Shown here one piece after another: positions 1 through 8,884 of a stretch of DNA of 42,493 nt (position 1 is its first letter; each line of letters opens with the position of its first letter). The notes below the pieces were generated by a model, which was not told the origin of the DNA, did no database searches, and worked only from the letters and a program-made list of their open reading frames with translations. The position numbers were made by a program, and so were the translations under genes. Source of the stretch: Bryobacteraceae bacterium (GTDB lineage Bacteria; Acidobacteriota; Terriglobia; Bryobacterales; Bryobacteraceae); NCBI GenBank assembly GCA_014860455.1, contig JACZJQ010000272.1, positions 1-42,493 on the forward strand, in the 5' to 3' direction.

Positions 1-26
1 AAGCAGAGGACGGTTCGAGAGTTCAT
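1..26 (-). CDS. 5' end of a gene leaving the left edge
   Basis: On the minus strand a perfect AGGAGG (complement of positions 31-36) lies four bases upstream of an ATG (complement of 24-26). The open frame continues to the edge and begins MNSRTVLC. The ribosome binding site and spacing are strong, so a real gene probably starts here, divergent from the beta-lactamase-like gene. Only eight residues are visible, so no function can be given. Confidence 0.5.
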
Positions 27-147
27 ATTGCCTCCTCTGTCTATCGGCGCAGGCGGCCGTTTGCCTTAGAGAGAATAACGGGGCAGCGGCGGAATGCGGC
101 TTGATCCGGGACGATTTCGGGACCTGCCTGGGCAGGGCGGCCTCGGC

Positions 148-153
148 TATCCT
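148..153 (+). promoter_or_regulatory. Candidate -10 element for a leaderless start
   Basis: TATCCT lies six bases before the GTG at 160, with no Shine-Dalgarno between them. This spacing would put the transcription start at or next to the GTG. No convincing -35 is seen. It belongs to a recurring pattern in this window and supports GTG 160 as the start. Confidence 0.35.
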
Positions 154-159
154 GCTTAT

Positions 160-1053
160 GTGAATCTGATACAGTCCGCCGCCATTTTCTCCCTGGCCTC
201 CGCCGTGCTCGCCTGCGCCGCCCACGGCCAGACCTCGGTCGAGGACCTGCTCTGGAACCGCTTCGAACAGCGCATGTCGGACTACACCTCGGAGGTGGAC
301 GGCGCGTTCGGCTATGCGGCGATCGACCTGACCACGGGCCGGGTGGCTTCAAGAAACGGAGACGTCGCCTTTGCCCAGGCGTCGGCGATAAAGATCCCGA
401 TTCTGGTGACGCTGTTCCGGGATGTGTCGCAGGGGCGGCTGAAGCTGGACGGCGTGGTCACGCTGACGGCGCGCGACGCCGTGGGCGGCTCGGGCGGCCT
501 GCAGGACAAGATCAAGACGGCGAACCAGACGCTGACTCTGCGGGAGCTTGCGCTGCTGATGATCCGGGATTCGGACAACACGGCCACCAATGTCCTGATC
601 GCCAAGGTTGGCATGGAACGGGTGAACGCGCTGATGACGGAGCTGGGGATGAAGTCGACGCGGCTCAGGCGGGTGATGATGGACGCGCAGGCGGCGCTGC
701 GGGGCGATGAGAATGCGTCGACGCCGCTGGAGATGGCGCGGCTGGCGGCAATGATCCACCGCGGCGAGGTGGCGGGGGCGGGCGAGATTGTCAGCATATT
801 GAAGACGGTGAAGGCGGCTGTGAGGCAGGCCGTGCCGGCCCGTGTCGAAGTGGCGTCGAAGCCGGGCGGCATCCCGGGCGTGAACACTGAGACGGCCATC
901 GTCTATTTGGAGGGGCGGCCGTTTGTCTTTACCGCGGCGGGGACGGCGCTGGCCGAGGGCATCTCGAACCCTGTGCAGCGGGCGGCGGGAATTGCGTTCG
1001 ACCACTTTGAGAGACTGGCCCGGACGAACGCCTACGGACATCGGGTGAGGTGA
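160..1053 (+). CDS. Class A beta-lactamase-like serine hydrolase
   Basis: This is an exported serine hydrolase of the class A beta-lactamase / penicillin-binding fold. I chose GTG 160 over ATG 94 because it directly begins a hydrophobic signal peptide (residues 1-24, ending near HGQ) and has a -10-like box six bases upstream. Counted from the GTG, SxxK is S75-A-I-K78, SDN is 138-140, a Glu in the omega-loop region is E184 (E-N-A-S-T), and the KTG-like box is K234-P-G-G. All catalytic landmarks are therefore present, though KPGG replaces KTG. Length (297 aa) is normal for the family. Whether it cleaves beta-lactams or acts on peptidoglycan or another ester cannot be told; many environmental members are not resistance enzymes. 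It appears to be monocistronic. Confidence 0.88.
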   Translation: MNLIQSAAIFSLASAVLACAAHGQTSVEDLLWNRFEQRMSDYTSEVDGAFGYAAIDLTTGRVASRNGDVAFAQASAIKIPILVTLFRDVSQGRLKLDGVVTLTARDAVGGSGGLQDKIKTANQTLTLRELALLMIRDSDNTATNVLIAKVGMERVNALMTELGMKSTRLRRVMMDAQAALRGDENASTPLEMARLAAMIHRGEVAGAGEIVSILKTVKAAVRQAVPARVEVASKPGGIPGVNTETAIVYLEGRPFVFTAAGTALAEGISNPVQRAAGIAFDHFERLARTNAYGHRVR

Positions 1054-1068
1054 GGCTGGTCGAAAGGC

Positions 1069-1074
1069 TAAACT
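1069..1074 (+). promoter_or_regulatory. Candidate -10 element for a leaderless start
   Basis: TAAACT ends seven bases before the ATG at 1082, in a gap of only 28 bases after the preceding stop, and no Shine-Dalgarno is present. The geometry fits leaderless transcription of the PfpI gene. Confidence 0.35.
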
Positions 1075-1081
1075 AATCCAC

Positions 1082-1609
1082 ATGGAACTGACAGGCAGGA
1101 AAGTGGCCGTTCTGGTCGATCAGCAGTATCAGGAAATGGAAGTCTGGTACCCGTATTACCGGCTGGTGGAGGCGGGCGCCGAGGTGGAATTGGTTGGGGC
1201 TGAAAAGGGCAAGACCTATCCGTCAAAGGTGGGCTACCCGGCGGTGGCCGACAAGTCGTATGACGAGGTGAGCGCCGCGGACTATGACGGAATCATCTGC
1301 CCCGGCGGGTTCGCGCCGGACTTCATCCGCCGCCACCCGAAGGCCAACTTATTCGTTGCCGATTTTGACAAGCAAGGCAAACTGGTGGCGGCCATCTGCC
1401 ACGGGCCGTGGTGCTTGTGTTCGGCGAAGATCCTGAAGGGCCGCAAGTGCACGTCGTTTTTCGCCATCAAGGACGATGTGGAACACGCCGGCGGCATCTG
1501 GGAAGACGCCGAAGTGGTGGTGGACCGCAACCTGGTTACGTCGCGCAAGCCGGCTGACCTGCCGGCGTTCATGCGCGCCTCGATTGCGGTGCTTGCCGCG
1601 CAGAAGTAG
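1082..1609 (+). CDS. DJ-1/PfpI family protein
   Basis: A 175-residue single-domain protein of the DJ-1/PfpI (class I glutamine amidotransferase-like) superfamily. The nucleophile elbow is visible as A-A-I-C106-H107-G-P, the signature Cys-His pair of the PfpI branch. An acidic residue near E18/E20, in the segment after the first strand, would complete the usual active site, and the GGFAPD loop at 75-80 is typical. Members act as deglycases, glyoxalases or stress hydrolases; the exact substrate cannot be read from the sequence. No signal peptide, so cytoplasmic. It ends five bases before the ABC transporter ATPase and may share its transcript. Confidence 0.9.
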   Translation: MELTGRKVAVLVDQQYQEMEVWYPYYRLVEAGAEVELVGAEKGKTYPSKVGYPAVADKSYDEVSAADYDGIICPGGFAPDFIRRHPKANLFVADFDKQGKLVAAICHGPWCLCSAKILKGRKCTSFFAIKDDVEHAGGIWEDAEVVVDRNLVTSRKPADLPAFMRASIAVLAAQK

Positions 1610-1614
1610 CCCCC

Positions 1615-2541
1615 ATGGCCGAGCCGGCGATCGTCGTCCGAAGTCTTCACAAGAGGTACGGCGACTTCGAGGCGGTCCGCGGGATCGACTTTGAAGTGGC
1701 CGAGGGCGAAGTGTTCGGACTGCTGGGTCCGAACGGCGCGGGCAAGACGACGACGGTTGAAATCCTTGAAGGACTGAGGCCGCGCTCGTCGGGCGAGGTG
1801 CGGGTGCTGGGGTTGGACCCGGCTCACGAGGCGCCGGCGGTGAAGGACCGCGTGGGCGTGTCGCTCCAGGCGACCAACCTGCCCGACAAGATGACCGTCC
1901 ATGAGGCGGTGGAACTATTCGCGTCGTTCTATAGCCGCCAGGCGAAGCTCGAACCGCTGCTGAGGCGGTTCCAATTGTGGGAGAAGCGGGCGGCGTTTTA
2001 TTCCACGCTGTCGGGTGGGCAGAAGCAGCGATTGGCGCTGGCGCTGGCTCTGGTAAACGAACCGTCGATCGTGTTTCTGGACGAGCCGACGGCGGGCCTG
2101 GATCCGCAGGTGCGGCTTGAGATCCACAACCTGATTCTTGAGTTGAAAGCGGCGCGGACGACCATCCTGCTGACGACGCATTACATCGAAGAGGCCGAGC
2201 GGTTGTGCGACCGGGTGGCGATTGTCGACGAGGGCCGGATTGTCGCCATCGGGCCGCCGCAAGACTTGCAGCAGCGGGTGCTGGGCCACTCGCGGGTGGA
2301 GATCAGTTGCGAGTTGCCGGCGCCGGAGACGTTGCCGGCGGGCTGGCCCGAGCAGTATCCGGTTCATTTCAGCGACGACCGGAGACGGCTGTGGGTGGCG
2401 CATCCAAGGCCGGCCAAGGCGGTGTTGGAACTGGTGAAGTGGATCGACTCAAACGGCGCCGTGCTCGACGACCTGCAAATCCGGCGTCCGACGCTCGAAG
2501 ACGTCTTCATTGAACTGACGGGGAAACGCTTGCGTGATTAA
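1615..2541 (+). CDS. ABC exporter ATP-binding protein
   Basis: The cytoplasmic ATPase of an ABC-2 (DrrA/CcmA-like) exporter, 308 aa. Walker A is G38-P-N-G-A-G-K-T-T46, the ABC signature LSGGQ is at 132-136, and Walker B with the catalytic Glu is IVFLDEP at 152-158, followed by a D-loop and an H-loop (TTHYIEEAE). The C-terminal 80 residues form the accessory domain usual for this subfamily. Its stop overlaps the next gene by eight bases, so the two are translationally coupled and the partner is the adjacent permease. The substrate (drug, lipid or polysaccharide) is unknown. Confidence 0.95.
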   Translation: MAEPAIVVRSLHKRYGDFEAVRGIDFEVAEGEVFGLLGPNGAGKTTTVEILEGLRPRSSGEVRVLGLDPAHEAPAVKDRVGVSLQATNLPDKMTVHEAVELFASFYSRQAKLEPLLRRFQLWEKRAAFYSTLSGGQKQRLALALALVNEPSIVFLDEPTAGLDPQVRLEIHNLILELKAARTTILLTTHYIEEAERLCDRVAIVDEGRIVAIGPPQDLQQRVLGHSRVEISCELPAPETLPAGWPEQYPVHFSDDRRRLWVAHPRPAKAVLELVKWIDSNGAVLDDLQIRRPTLEDVFIELTGKRLRD

Positions 2542-4237
2542 CCTGACCGCATACCGCGCCTACACGGTGGCGACGTTGCGCCTGACGATGCGCGACCGCG
2601 TGGTGTTGTTTTTCAGCTACCTGTTTCCGGTGATCTTCTTTTTTGGATTTGGCGAGGGGTTCGACGCGGCGAAGTCAGCGGGCAACACGGCCCAGGTGGT
2701 TTCGATGGTGCTGGTGCTGGGCGTGCTCGGTAACGGGTTTTTCGGCGGCGGCATCAGGGCGGTTGTTGAGCGCGAGGCGGGCATCCTGAGGCGGTTCAAA
2801 GTGGCGCCGATTTCCGCCGGGCCGATCCTGGTTTCGTCGATCGTGACGGGCTGGGTGATCTATATGCCGGCGGTCGCGGCGTTCTTCCTGCTGGCCCACT
2901 GGCGGTACCACATGCCGGCGCCAGAGAACCCGGTTTCGATCGCGATCCTGTTGTCGCTGGGCATCATCGCCTTCCGGGCCATGGGACTGATCATCGCTTC
3001 GGTGGTGAACACGATGGGCGAGAGCCAGGTGCTGGTTCAACTTTTGTACTTCCCGATGCTGCTGCTGAGCGGGGCGACAATTCCGTTGTCGACGATGCCG
3101 GACTGGCTGCAGGTGGTTGCGCAGTTTCTGCCGGCGACGCACCTCTATCTGGGTCTGCAGGGGATGCTGCTGGATGGCGAGTCACTGGCGCAGAACCTGG
3201 CAGGGGCGGGGGCGCTGGCGGTGGCGGCAATGACGGCGCTTTTCGTTTCATTGAAACTGTTCCGGTGGGAGAAGGAGGAGCGGCTGAGGACTTCGGCCAA
3301 ACTGTGGGTGGCGGCGGCGCTGGCTCCGTTTCTGCTGCTGGGCGCGTGGCAGGCAGTGACGCTGGAAAATCTGGAGAAGACGCGGATACTTGAACGGCGC
3401 CAGAACCGCGCCATGGCGTGGCTGATTCGCAGCGTCAGGATTGTAACGGGCGACGGCCGGGTGATCGACAGCGGGTCTGTGCTGGTGCGTCAGGGCGTGA
3501 TCGAGAGCGTAACCGAAGGCAACGCGGCCGACGCTGACGCGCAGAACGCTGAGGTTCTCGATGCCGCGGGCCGGACGCTGATGCCGGGATTGATTGACCT
3601 TGCGGTGGTGTTGCCAGCAGGAAACGAGGAACGCATCGCTGGTGCGCTCAAGTCGCACCTGTATGCGGGCGTTACGGGTGTCGTGGCGGTGGGGCCACAG
3701 TCGCCTGTCTCGGCCGCGGCCGTCATGGGGCGCCTGGAATCGGGCGCTCTGCTGGGCGCAAGCATCCTCGCAGTGAATCCGAGCGTACCGGAGGCGCGAC
3801 CGCTTGTGTTTAGCGAGTGGCTCGAGGATTTGGCCGCGGGACGCCAGCCTGCGCTTCTTTCCAGGTCGCTCGCACAGCAGGTATCGGCGTCGAATCCAAG
3901 GCCGGCGGTGGTCGAGCAGGACGCTGAGGGCGTGGGCGCGGCGACGCCGTTTTCGTTGGCTGGGCGTGCGGGACTGCCGCATGGGCCGTCGCTGCACAGG
4001 CAATTACAGCTGATGGTGAAGTCAGGGATGTCGCCGGCTGAGGCGTTGTTCCAGGTGACGGGCGGCGCGGCGCGGGCGTTGGGCAAACCGGTGGGGCGGA
4101 TCGCCCCCGGCCTGGATGCGACGCTGGTGCTGGTGGACGGCAATCCGCTGGAGGACATCGCCGCCACCGAACGCATTGTGGTGGTTTTCCTCAAGGGCGA
4201 ACGGGTGCGCCGAGGCGAGTTGCTCAATCAGAATTAA
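2534..4237 (+). CDS. ABC-2 permease fused to degenerate amidohydrolase
   Basis: One uninterrupted 567-residue frame holds two unrelated parts. Residues 1-~245 are an ABC-2 type permease: a hydrophobic segment at 24-40, conserved EREAGILRR at 80-87, and further membrane segments to ~242. Another hydrophobic helix lies at about 257-275. From ~297 the sequence is like imidazolonepropionase/dihydroorotase-type amidohydrolases: an N-terminal composite-domain strand set (SVRIVTGDGRVI), a proline-glycine turn M350-P-G-L-I-D355, and a C-terminal signature with LHRQL, PAEALFQVT, GRIAPGLDATLVLVDGNP and LEDI. The two histidines that should follow (HxH) are A357 and V359, and the barrel is shortened to ~190 residues. 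Catalysis is therefore unlikely; a structural or sensing role is inference. It overlaps its ATPase by eight bases. Confidence 0.85.
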   Translation: MINLTAYRAYTVATLRLTMRDRVVLFFSYLFPVIFFFGFGEGFDAAKSAGNTAQVVSMVLVLGVLGNGFFGGGIRAVVEREAGILRRFKVAPISAGPILVSSIVTGWVIYMPAVAAFFLLAHWRYHMPAPENPVSIAILLSLGIIAFRAMGLIIASVVNTMGESQVLVQLLYFPMLLLSGATIPLSTMPDWLQVVAQFLPATHLYLGLQGMLLDGESLAQNLAGAGALAVAAMTALFVSLKLFRWEKEERLRTSAKLWVAAALAPFLLLGAWQAVTLENLEKTRILERRQNRAMAWLIRSVRIVTGDGRVIDSGSVLVRQGVIESVTEGNAADADAQNAEVLDAAGRTLMPGLIDLAVVLPAGNEERIAGALKSHLYAGVTGVVAVGPQSPVSAAAVMGRLESGALLGASILAVNPSVPEARPLVFSEWLEDLAAGRQPALLSRSLAQQVSASNPRPAVVEQDAEGVGAATPFSLAGRAGLPHGPSLHRQLQLMVKSGMSPAEALFQVTGGAARALGKPVGRIAPGLDATLVLVDGNPLEDIAATERIVVVFLKGERVRRGELLNQN

Positions 4238-4265
4238 GCCCGGCGGGCGGCGATCCCGGCACGCC

Positions 4266-5024
4266 TCAGACCTTCTTCTTTGTCGTCTTGAACAGTGCTT
4301 TCTTTTCGGGCGGCATCTTCTCGCAGGCGATGGTGATGATGGGCCGGGAGGCGGTGTCTTTCCATTCGGCGAGGAAGGACTCGGCCGTGGCGGGTTCCAG
4401 CTTCCAGGCCTCTTTGATCAGCCAGCCGAGGCCCTGTTGGACGACCTTTTCGCGGTCCGCCATCATCGGCCCGACGAAGGCGAGCGCTTTCTTCGGCCCG
4501 CCCGTAGTCTTGAGCAAGCCGAGCATGACGACAGCGGCTGCGCGGCGCTGGAAGCGGTGGGTCGACACACGCCAGGCGGAGAAGGCAGAAGGTTTCAATT
4601 GTCCTGCTTCGACGAGAGGCGACAGGACTTCGCCGCAGAGCACGTCGACATGGGCCCAGTTTCTGACGCCGCCGTCGAACCAGGCCGTGAGAGCGGCTAT
4701 GTGCGCATCGCTGATCTGTTCGCGGAGGGGCTTGAGGAAGCGGATCGCCAGCGCGCCTTCCTCGTACTTTCCGCTCTTGAAGAGTTCGCGGCCGGCCTCG
4801 ATGAAGCCGTCGACGCCCAGCGCGGCGAACTCGGCGGACCAGGCGTCCTGCTGCGTGGTGAAAATGGGATGGTCGCGGTCCAGCAGGCCCCAGGAGTCGT
4901 AGCCTTCGGAGAAGTAGCGCGCCCACTTGTTCGCCTTCTCCGGCTGGGCGTTGGACTGGCAATAGGTGCGGATCACTGTCACCAGACTGTCCGGCGATAC
5001 GGCCGGTCTCTTTTTCACGGGCAT
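4266..5024 (-). CDS. DNA alkylation repair protein, AlkD-like
   Basis: A 252-residue all-helical HEAT-repeat protein of the AlkD/AlkC superfamily, which removes bulky or positively charged alkylated bases without base flipping. The family motif N-W-x-x-V-D is seen as N122-W123-A-H-V-D127, and the second tryptophan motif (QGLGWLIKEAW, W201 and W207) is in place; these correspond to the DNA-contacting Trp/Asp/Trp set of Bacillus AlkD. The C-terminus is lysine-rich (KTTKKKV). It is convergent with the ABC permease fusion across 28 bases and is transcribed alone. The family call is good; the lesion repaired is not determined. Confidence 0.85.
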   Translation of the reverse strand: MPVKKRPAVSPDSLVTVIRTYCQSNAQPEKANKWARYFSEGYDSWGLLDRDHPIFTTQQDAWSAEFAALGVDGFIEAGRELFKSGKYEEGALAIRFLKPLREQISDAHIAALTAWFDGGVRNWAHVDVLCGEVLSPLVEAGQLKPSAFSAWRVSTHRFQRRAAAVVMLGLLKTTGGPKKALAFVGPMMADREKVVQQGLGWLIKEAWKLEPATAESFLAEWKDTASRPIITIACEKMPPEKKALFKTTKKKV

Positions 5025-5104
5025 ACTGAATGCAGGCTACCTGGAGCGGATGCCGATGGCAAGGGGGGATCGCCTGAGTGGTGTTGAAGGTGAGTTGAGC
5101 GAGG

Positions 5105-6856
5105 TCAGCGGGCGTGGGCGTCCAGCGGCGGAATCATCAGCACGCTATAGCCGTCAGGTCCGGCGGGACCAACGCGCTTCCAATCGCCGGGAGTCGTGGC
5201 GGGCGGGGCGCCCCGGCAGATCAGCGCCCGGACGCCAAGCCGGGCGAGCGCCTGCCTGGCGCGGCTCCAGTCCTCCGGAGCCGGGACGGGGGCCTGCTGG
5301 CCGGCAAAGACATGGGCGACGATGCGGGAGCCGAGATAGCGGGCGTAGTAATCGGTGAAGGCAGGGCCAACGGTCGCGATAGGGTCGCCTCTTTTTATGC
5401 CCGCGGCGAGCAGGTCGTGGGCCGTCTCGATGTAGGCGGGCGTTCGAGTCCCGCGAGCTGCGGAGAGAGCCTGGGCTGCGAGTTTGGGCAGGCCCGAAGC
5501 CAGTTGGATGAGGACCACGAGAGCGACGCAGACATGAACAGCCCGTTTGGCCTGCACGCTCACATCAGAACCTAGATGGCGGTACAGGGCGGCCCATGCG
5601 GGCACGATGAAGGCCGCAACGTAGCGGTATTCGGCGTGCACCAATGCGAACAACACCATGGCTGCGCCCGCCCAGCAGAGCAGCACGGCGTCCAGCCGGC
5701 GGGGCCAGCGGGCCGCGGCTGACAGGCCGGCCAGCGCGAGCAGGGCCAGCGCGCCGCCGATCAGAATGGTCTGCATCTGTGCCGACCACCAATAGACCTG
5801 GACGTTCATGATGAGCGCATTCACCTGATCGCGCGCGGAGAATCTGGGTTGCGCGCCGGCGTACCAGTAAGCGGGGTCGTACCAAAGCGGATAGGTCCCT
5901 TTGACGGGAGTGCCGAATTCGAGGACCTGCGGGACGTCCATGAGCTTCCGCGGCGGGTGAACCGGTACGCCGTGGCCCGGGCCGTCATCGCCGGTCCAGC
6001 CCACCGGCTTGAGGCCATTCACGTGCCAGATGTAGTTCAGACGCCCGGCCTCGCCCAGGCTGAAGCGGCCCACTCTTGCGGACAACAGTCCGATCAACGG
6101 CGATGCAACCAGGAGGAACACGGCGGCCGGCAGCAGGAGCCTGCGGCGGTTGAACCCCTGGGGCGGCCAGATGCAGATGAGCCCGAGAAGCAGAATTCCC
6201 ATCGGCAACATCGGCGCTTTCGCGTAATATCCGAGTCCCAGGATCGCTCCAAAAGCGGCAAGAAGGCGGTTGCCGGCCACTCCCGAGTAAATCCGGCAGC
6301 AGATCCCGGCGGCAAAAAGCGCGATTCCGGCGACGAGCATGTCCGGTGCAACTTTGAGCTGGCCGATGAACTCGATGGAGATCCAGAGGAACACGGCGAA
6401 GGCCAGCGGGATTTGCGCGCGGTCTGGAGCGGGCGGCTTGTCCGTGACGGGTGAGGCGATCCAGTTCTTCAGGAAATAGGAGAAACCAGCCAAGGCCAGG
6501 CAAAAGGCCGCGAAGGTGATGAGGTGGGCAAGTGGGAACTCGGCAGCCGGACCAGGGTTGAAGATGGCTAAACCAGCCGCCAGTAGGGCCGGAAAGCCGG
6601 GGCTCCACAGAGGGTTGATCAGGCTGGATGGTCCCTGCCGGAGGGCTTCGGCCGCCATGTCGAGGTAGACGGCGCCGTCGGGGTTCATTTCATGGGCGTG
6701 CGCACCGGCGTGAATGGCGGCAGGGATGAGGCACAGCAACCACCACCAGCGAAAGCTCTCCAGCGGCGCCGGCGGCTTCGCATGCTGATGGGCTGGAGTC
6801 TTATCGAATTGTTCCTCACTTTGCGCACCCGTTCCCCCGGAACCTTTTGACGGCAT
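5105..6856 (-). CDS. GT39-like polytopic glycosyltransferase candidate
   Basis: A 583-residue integral membrane protein with a hydrophilic N-terminal tail of about 35 residues and then roughly eleven hydrophobic segments. After the first helix comes an acidic loop, N-P-D60-G-A-V-Y-L-D66, of the type that carries the catalytic Asp in GT-C enzymes such as GT39 and ArnT. A soluble C-terminal part of ~120 residues follows the last helix. Such enzymes transfer sugars from polyprenyl-phosphate donors on the outer face of the membrane. The donor and acceptor are unknown. The start has no obvious ribosome binding site. Three other polytopic proteins of similar plan lie in the window. Confidence 0.65.
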   Translation of the reverse strand: MPSKGSGGTGAQSEEQFDKTPAHQHAKPPAPLESFRWWWLLCLIPAAIHAGAHAHEMNPDGAVYLDMAAEALRQGPSSLINPLWSPGFPALLAAGLAIFNPGPAAEFPLAHLITFAAFCLALAGFSYFLKNWIASPVTDKPPAPDRAQIPLAFAVFLWISIEFIGQLKVAPDMLVAGIALFAAGICCRIYSGVAGNRLLAAFGAILGLGYYAKAPMLPMGILLLGLICIWPPQGFNRRRLLLPAAVFLLVASPLIGLLSARVGRFSLGEAGRLNYIWHVNGLKPVGWTGDDGPGHGVPVHPPRKLMDVPQVLEFGTPVKGTYPLWYDPAYWYAGAQPRFSARDQVNALIMNVQVYWWSAQMQTILIGGALALLALAGLSAAARWPRRLDAVLLCWAGAAMVLFALVHAEYRYVAAFIVPAWAALYRHLGSDVSVQAKRAVHVCVALVVLIQLASGLPKLAAQALSAARGTRTPAYIETAHDLLAAGIKRGDPIATVGPAFTDYYARYLGSRIVAHVFAGQQAPVPAPEDWSRARQALARLGVRALICRGAPPATTPGDWKRVGPAGPDGYSVLMIPPLDAHAR

Positions 6857-7115
6857 TTAGATGCAATTACAGCAACTCGGCTGGAGAAGTGTCAATGCCG
6901 GGACGGAGGGCGGAAACGGATGTCACGGCGACGCACAGCGTGAGCAGGCCAGGTGTGGTGAGAGGGCGTAGCGGCGGGTCAGAAGCGGATCAGGATGCGG
7001 TTTTCCCCGGGGCCAGCAGGGCGGCCCAGGCCACCAGACCCTGGTCATCGGATCGCCCTGGGCGCATACTGTTCTGTGGTGGATGACAGCCGCCAAGGCG
7101 CGGATGGAGGCGACC

Positions 7116-7679
7116 ATGATCGATGGCAAACGATGGTTGGTGCTGGCGCTGGCTCTGATGATGACGGGCTGCACGGATCTGTTGTCGGTCCATCCGCTGT
7201 CGCTGCCCGGCGATTTGGCGTTTGAAGCGACGCTGATCGGCGAGTGGGTGAACGTGGATGAAGACGGCACGGCGACGGCGATGATTCGCGCTTCGACGGC
7301 GCAGGCGCGGGTCTATGACATTTTGTGGATTCCGCCGGAGGCCGATGAGGAAGCGCTGCGGCTGCAGGGGCGGCTGGTGCGGATCGGCGACAGGCTGGTG
7401 TTTGACCTGGTGAAGGCCGAGCGGCCGGAGATGGGCGTGGCGGGCCACTTCTTCATGCTTGTCGAGAAGCAGGGCAATGAATTGAAACTGCACTGGCTGG
7501 ATTCGGAGTGGTTGCGGGAGCGGGTCGTGCGGTCGGAGAAACTGGCCTTCGTCGTTGTCGACGGCAAGCCGGTGATCACGTCGGCGACGCCGGTGGTGCT
7601 GGAGTTCATGCGCATGTACGGCCTGGACGCGAAGGCCATCAGCGGCACGATCACGTTCACGCGGGCCAAGGCGCGTTGA
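7116..7679 (+). CDS. Small lipoprotein of unknown function
   Basis: A 187-residue predicted lipoprotein. I chose ATG 7116 because GGAGG lies five bases upstream (7106-7110) and the frame then opens with a compact signal peptide ending in a lipobox M-M-T-G-C19. Upstream in-frame ATGs at 7083 and 7104 would only add a charged, non-signal extension. The mature part begins with a WVNVDEDGTATAMI-type strand pair and looks like a small beta-rich domain; I recognise no catalytic motif. It stands alone, convergent with the acyltransferase gene four bases away. Confidence 0.75.
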   Translation: MIDGKRWLVLALALMMTGCTDLLSVHPLSLPGDLAFEATLIGEWVNVDEDGTATAMIRASTAQARVYDILWIPPEADEEALRLQGRLVRIGDRLVFDLVKAERPEMGVAGHFFMLVEKQGNELKLHWLDSEWLRERVVRSEKLAFVVVDGKPVITSATPVVLEFMRMYGLDAKAISGTITFTRAKAR

Positions 7680-7683
7680 GCGG

Positions 7684-8880
7684 TCAGATGCGGATGAGGA
7701 TGCGGTTCTTCGACATCCAATAGAGGATGAGCCAGAAGACGATGAGCACGCCCAGGCCCATCATGACGGGCACGAGGGGCTCGCCGAAGATGGAGAAGAA
7801 GCCTGTGCCGATGTGGGTCTTGAAGGCCGACAGGATGTAGCCTTCCATGGTGTGGGCCATGATGTAGGCGGCGATGGAGTTCATGCCGACCACCATCAGC
7901 GGGAAGGCCCATTTCACCCAACCCTTGATCTCCATGAGGGCATAGAAGGCGGCCAGCATCAGGATGACAATGCCGCCGCTCCAGAGGGTGAATGCGGGGG
8001 TCCAGATGCGTTTGACCACCGGGCAGATGCCCGCACCGTGAAGCAGTGCCCCGGTGGCGATGAGGGCGACGCCGGCGATGGCCATGCCGCGGAGCTTGTC
8101 GAGCGGGGTGCGATCGGATTTAAGCCAGCCGCCGGTGAGCAGGCCGAGGATCATGGTGCCGAGGGTGGGGATGAAGCTGAGTGTGGAGTAGCCGCCGCCG
8201 TTGTATTCGAAGGGCCTGACGCGGGGAAACAGGTTCATGAACCAGGTGTCGAAGGACCAGGCGAGGTTGGAGTTCTTATTCCAGTGGCTCATAAAGCCGG
8301 TGTAGTGGTGTTCCCAGTTCTGCTTGACGCCGACTTTGGCGTAGTCGAAATCGGGGGAGGGGGCGGGGAACAGAGCGAAGGCCGCCCAGTAACCGACGAG
8401 GATGACGGCCAGTGCGGCGATCTGTTTCTTGATGGAGACGAAGCCGAGCAGGAAGAGGAAGAAGTAGCCGAGGCCGATCTGGGTGAGGGTGTCCTCGAAG
8501 GTGTAGTTGGTCATGGGCCGGCCGTCGGAGCGCAGGAAGATGCCCAAGGCACAGAGCAGCACGGCGCGCCAGGCGGCGTGGGCACACATTTTGGCAAACG
8601 ACTGGCCCTTGGCCTGGCGGGCGGCGATGGAGTAGGGCAGGGCGGCGCCGACCAGGAAGGTGAAGCCGGGTTGGATCATGTCGTGCAACGAACCCCAGGC
8701 CCAGACGACGTGGGACTGGTGAAAGGCGAGGACGCCGGCGATCCAGGAGTCTGGCAACGCGCGGGGCAGCATGGGCAGGCGCATGACCTCGGCCAGCATG
8801 AGCGTCATGACGAAGCCGCGGAAGGCATCGATGGAGAGGACGCGTTTGGGCTTTGGGCGGGCGACTGCGGATGCGGCCAT
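7684..8880 (-). CDS. DUF5009/HGSNAT-like membrane acyltransferase
   Basis: A 398-residue polytopic protein of the heparan-alpha-glucosaminide N-acetyltransferase / DUF5009 (NagX-like) family. The diagnostic opening motif is L15-S-I-D-A-F-R-G22, followed by a helix and a loop with the conserved W-G-S-L-H-D segment carrying a likely catalytic His. About ten hydrophobic segments follow. Characterised relatives move acetyl groups across the membrane onto amino sugars. The start is the ATG at 8880; a longer frame exists but would run through the divergent sulfatase gene. Divergent from the sulfatase by 43 bases, so the two may be co-regulated, and both are consistent with glycan processing (inference). 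Confidence 0.85.
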   Translation of the reverse strand: MAASAVARPKPKRVLSIDAFRGFVMTLMLAEVMRLPMLPRALPDSWIAGVLAFHQSHVVWAWGSLHDMIQPGFTFLVGAALPYSIAARQAKGQSFAKMCAHAAWRAVLLCALGIFLRSDGRPMTNYTFEDTLTQIGLGYFFLFLLGFVSIKKQIAALAVILVGYWAAFALFPAPSPDFDYAKVGVKQNWEHHYTGFMSHWNKNSNLAWSFDTWFMNLFPRVRPFEYNGGGYSTLSFIPTLGTMILGLLTGGWLKSDRTPLDKLRGMAIAGVALIATGALLHGAGICPVVKRIWTPAFTLWSGGIVILMLAAFYALMEIKGWVKWAFPLMVVGMNSIAAYIMAHTMEGYILSAFKTHIGTGFFSIFGEPLVPVMMGLGVLIVFWLILYWMSKNRILIRI

Positions 8881-8884
8881 AGCT

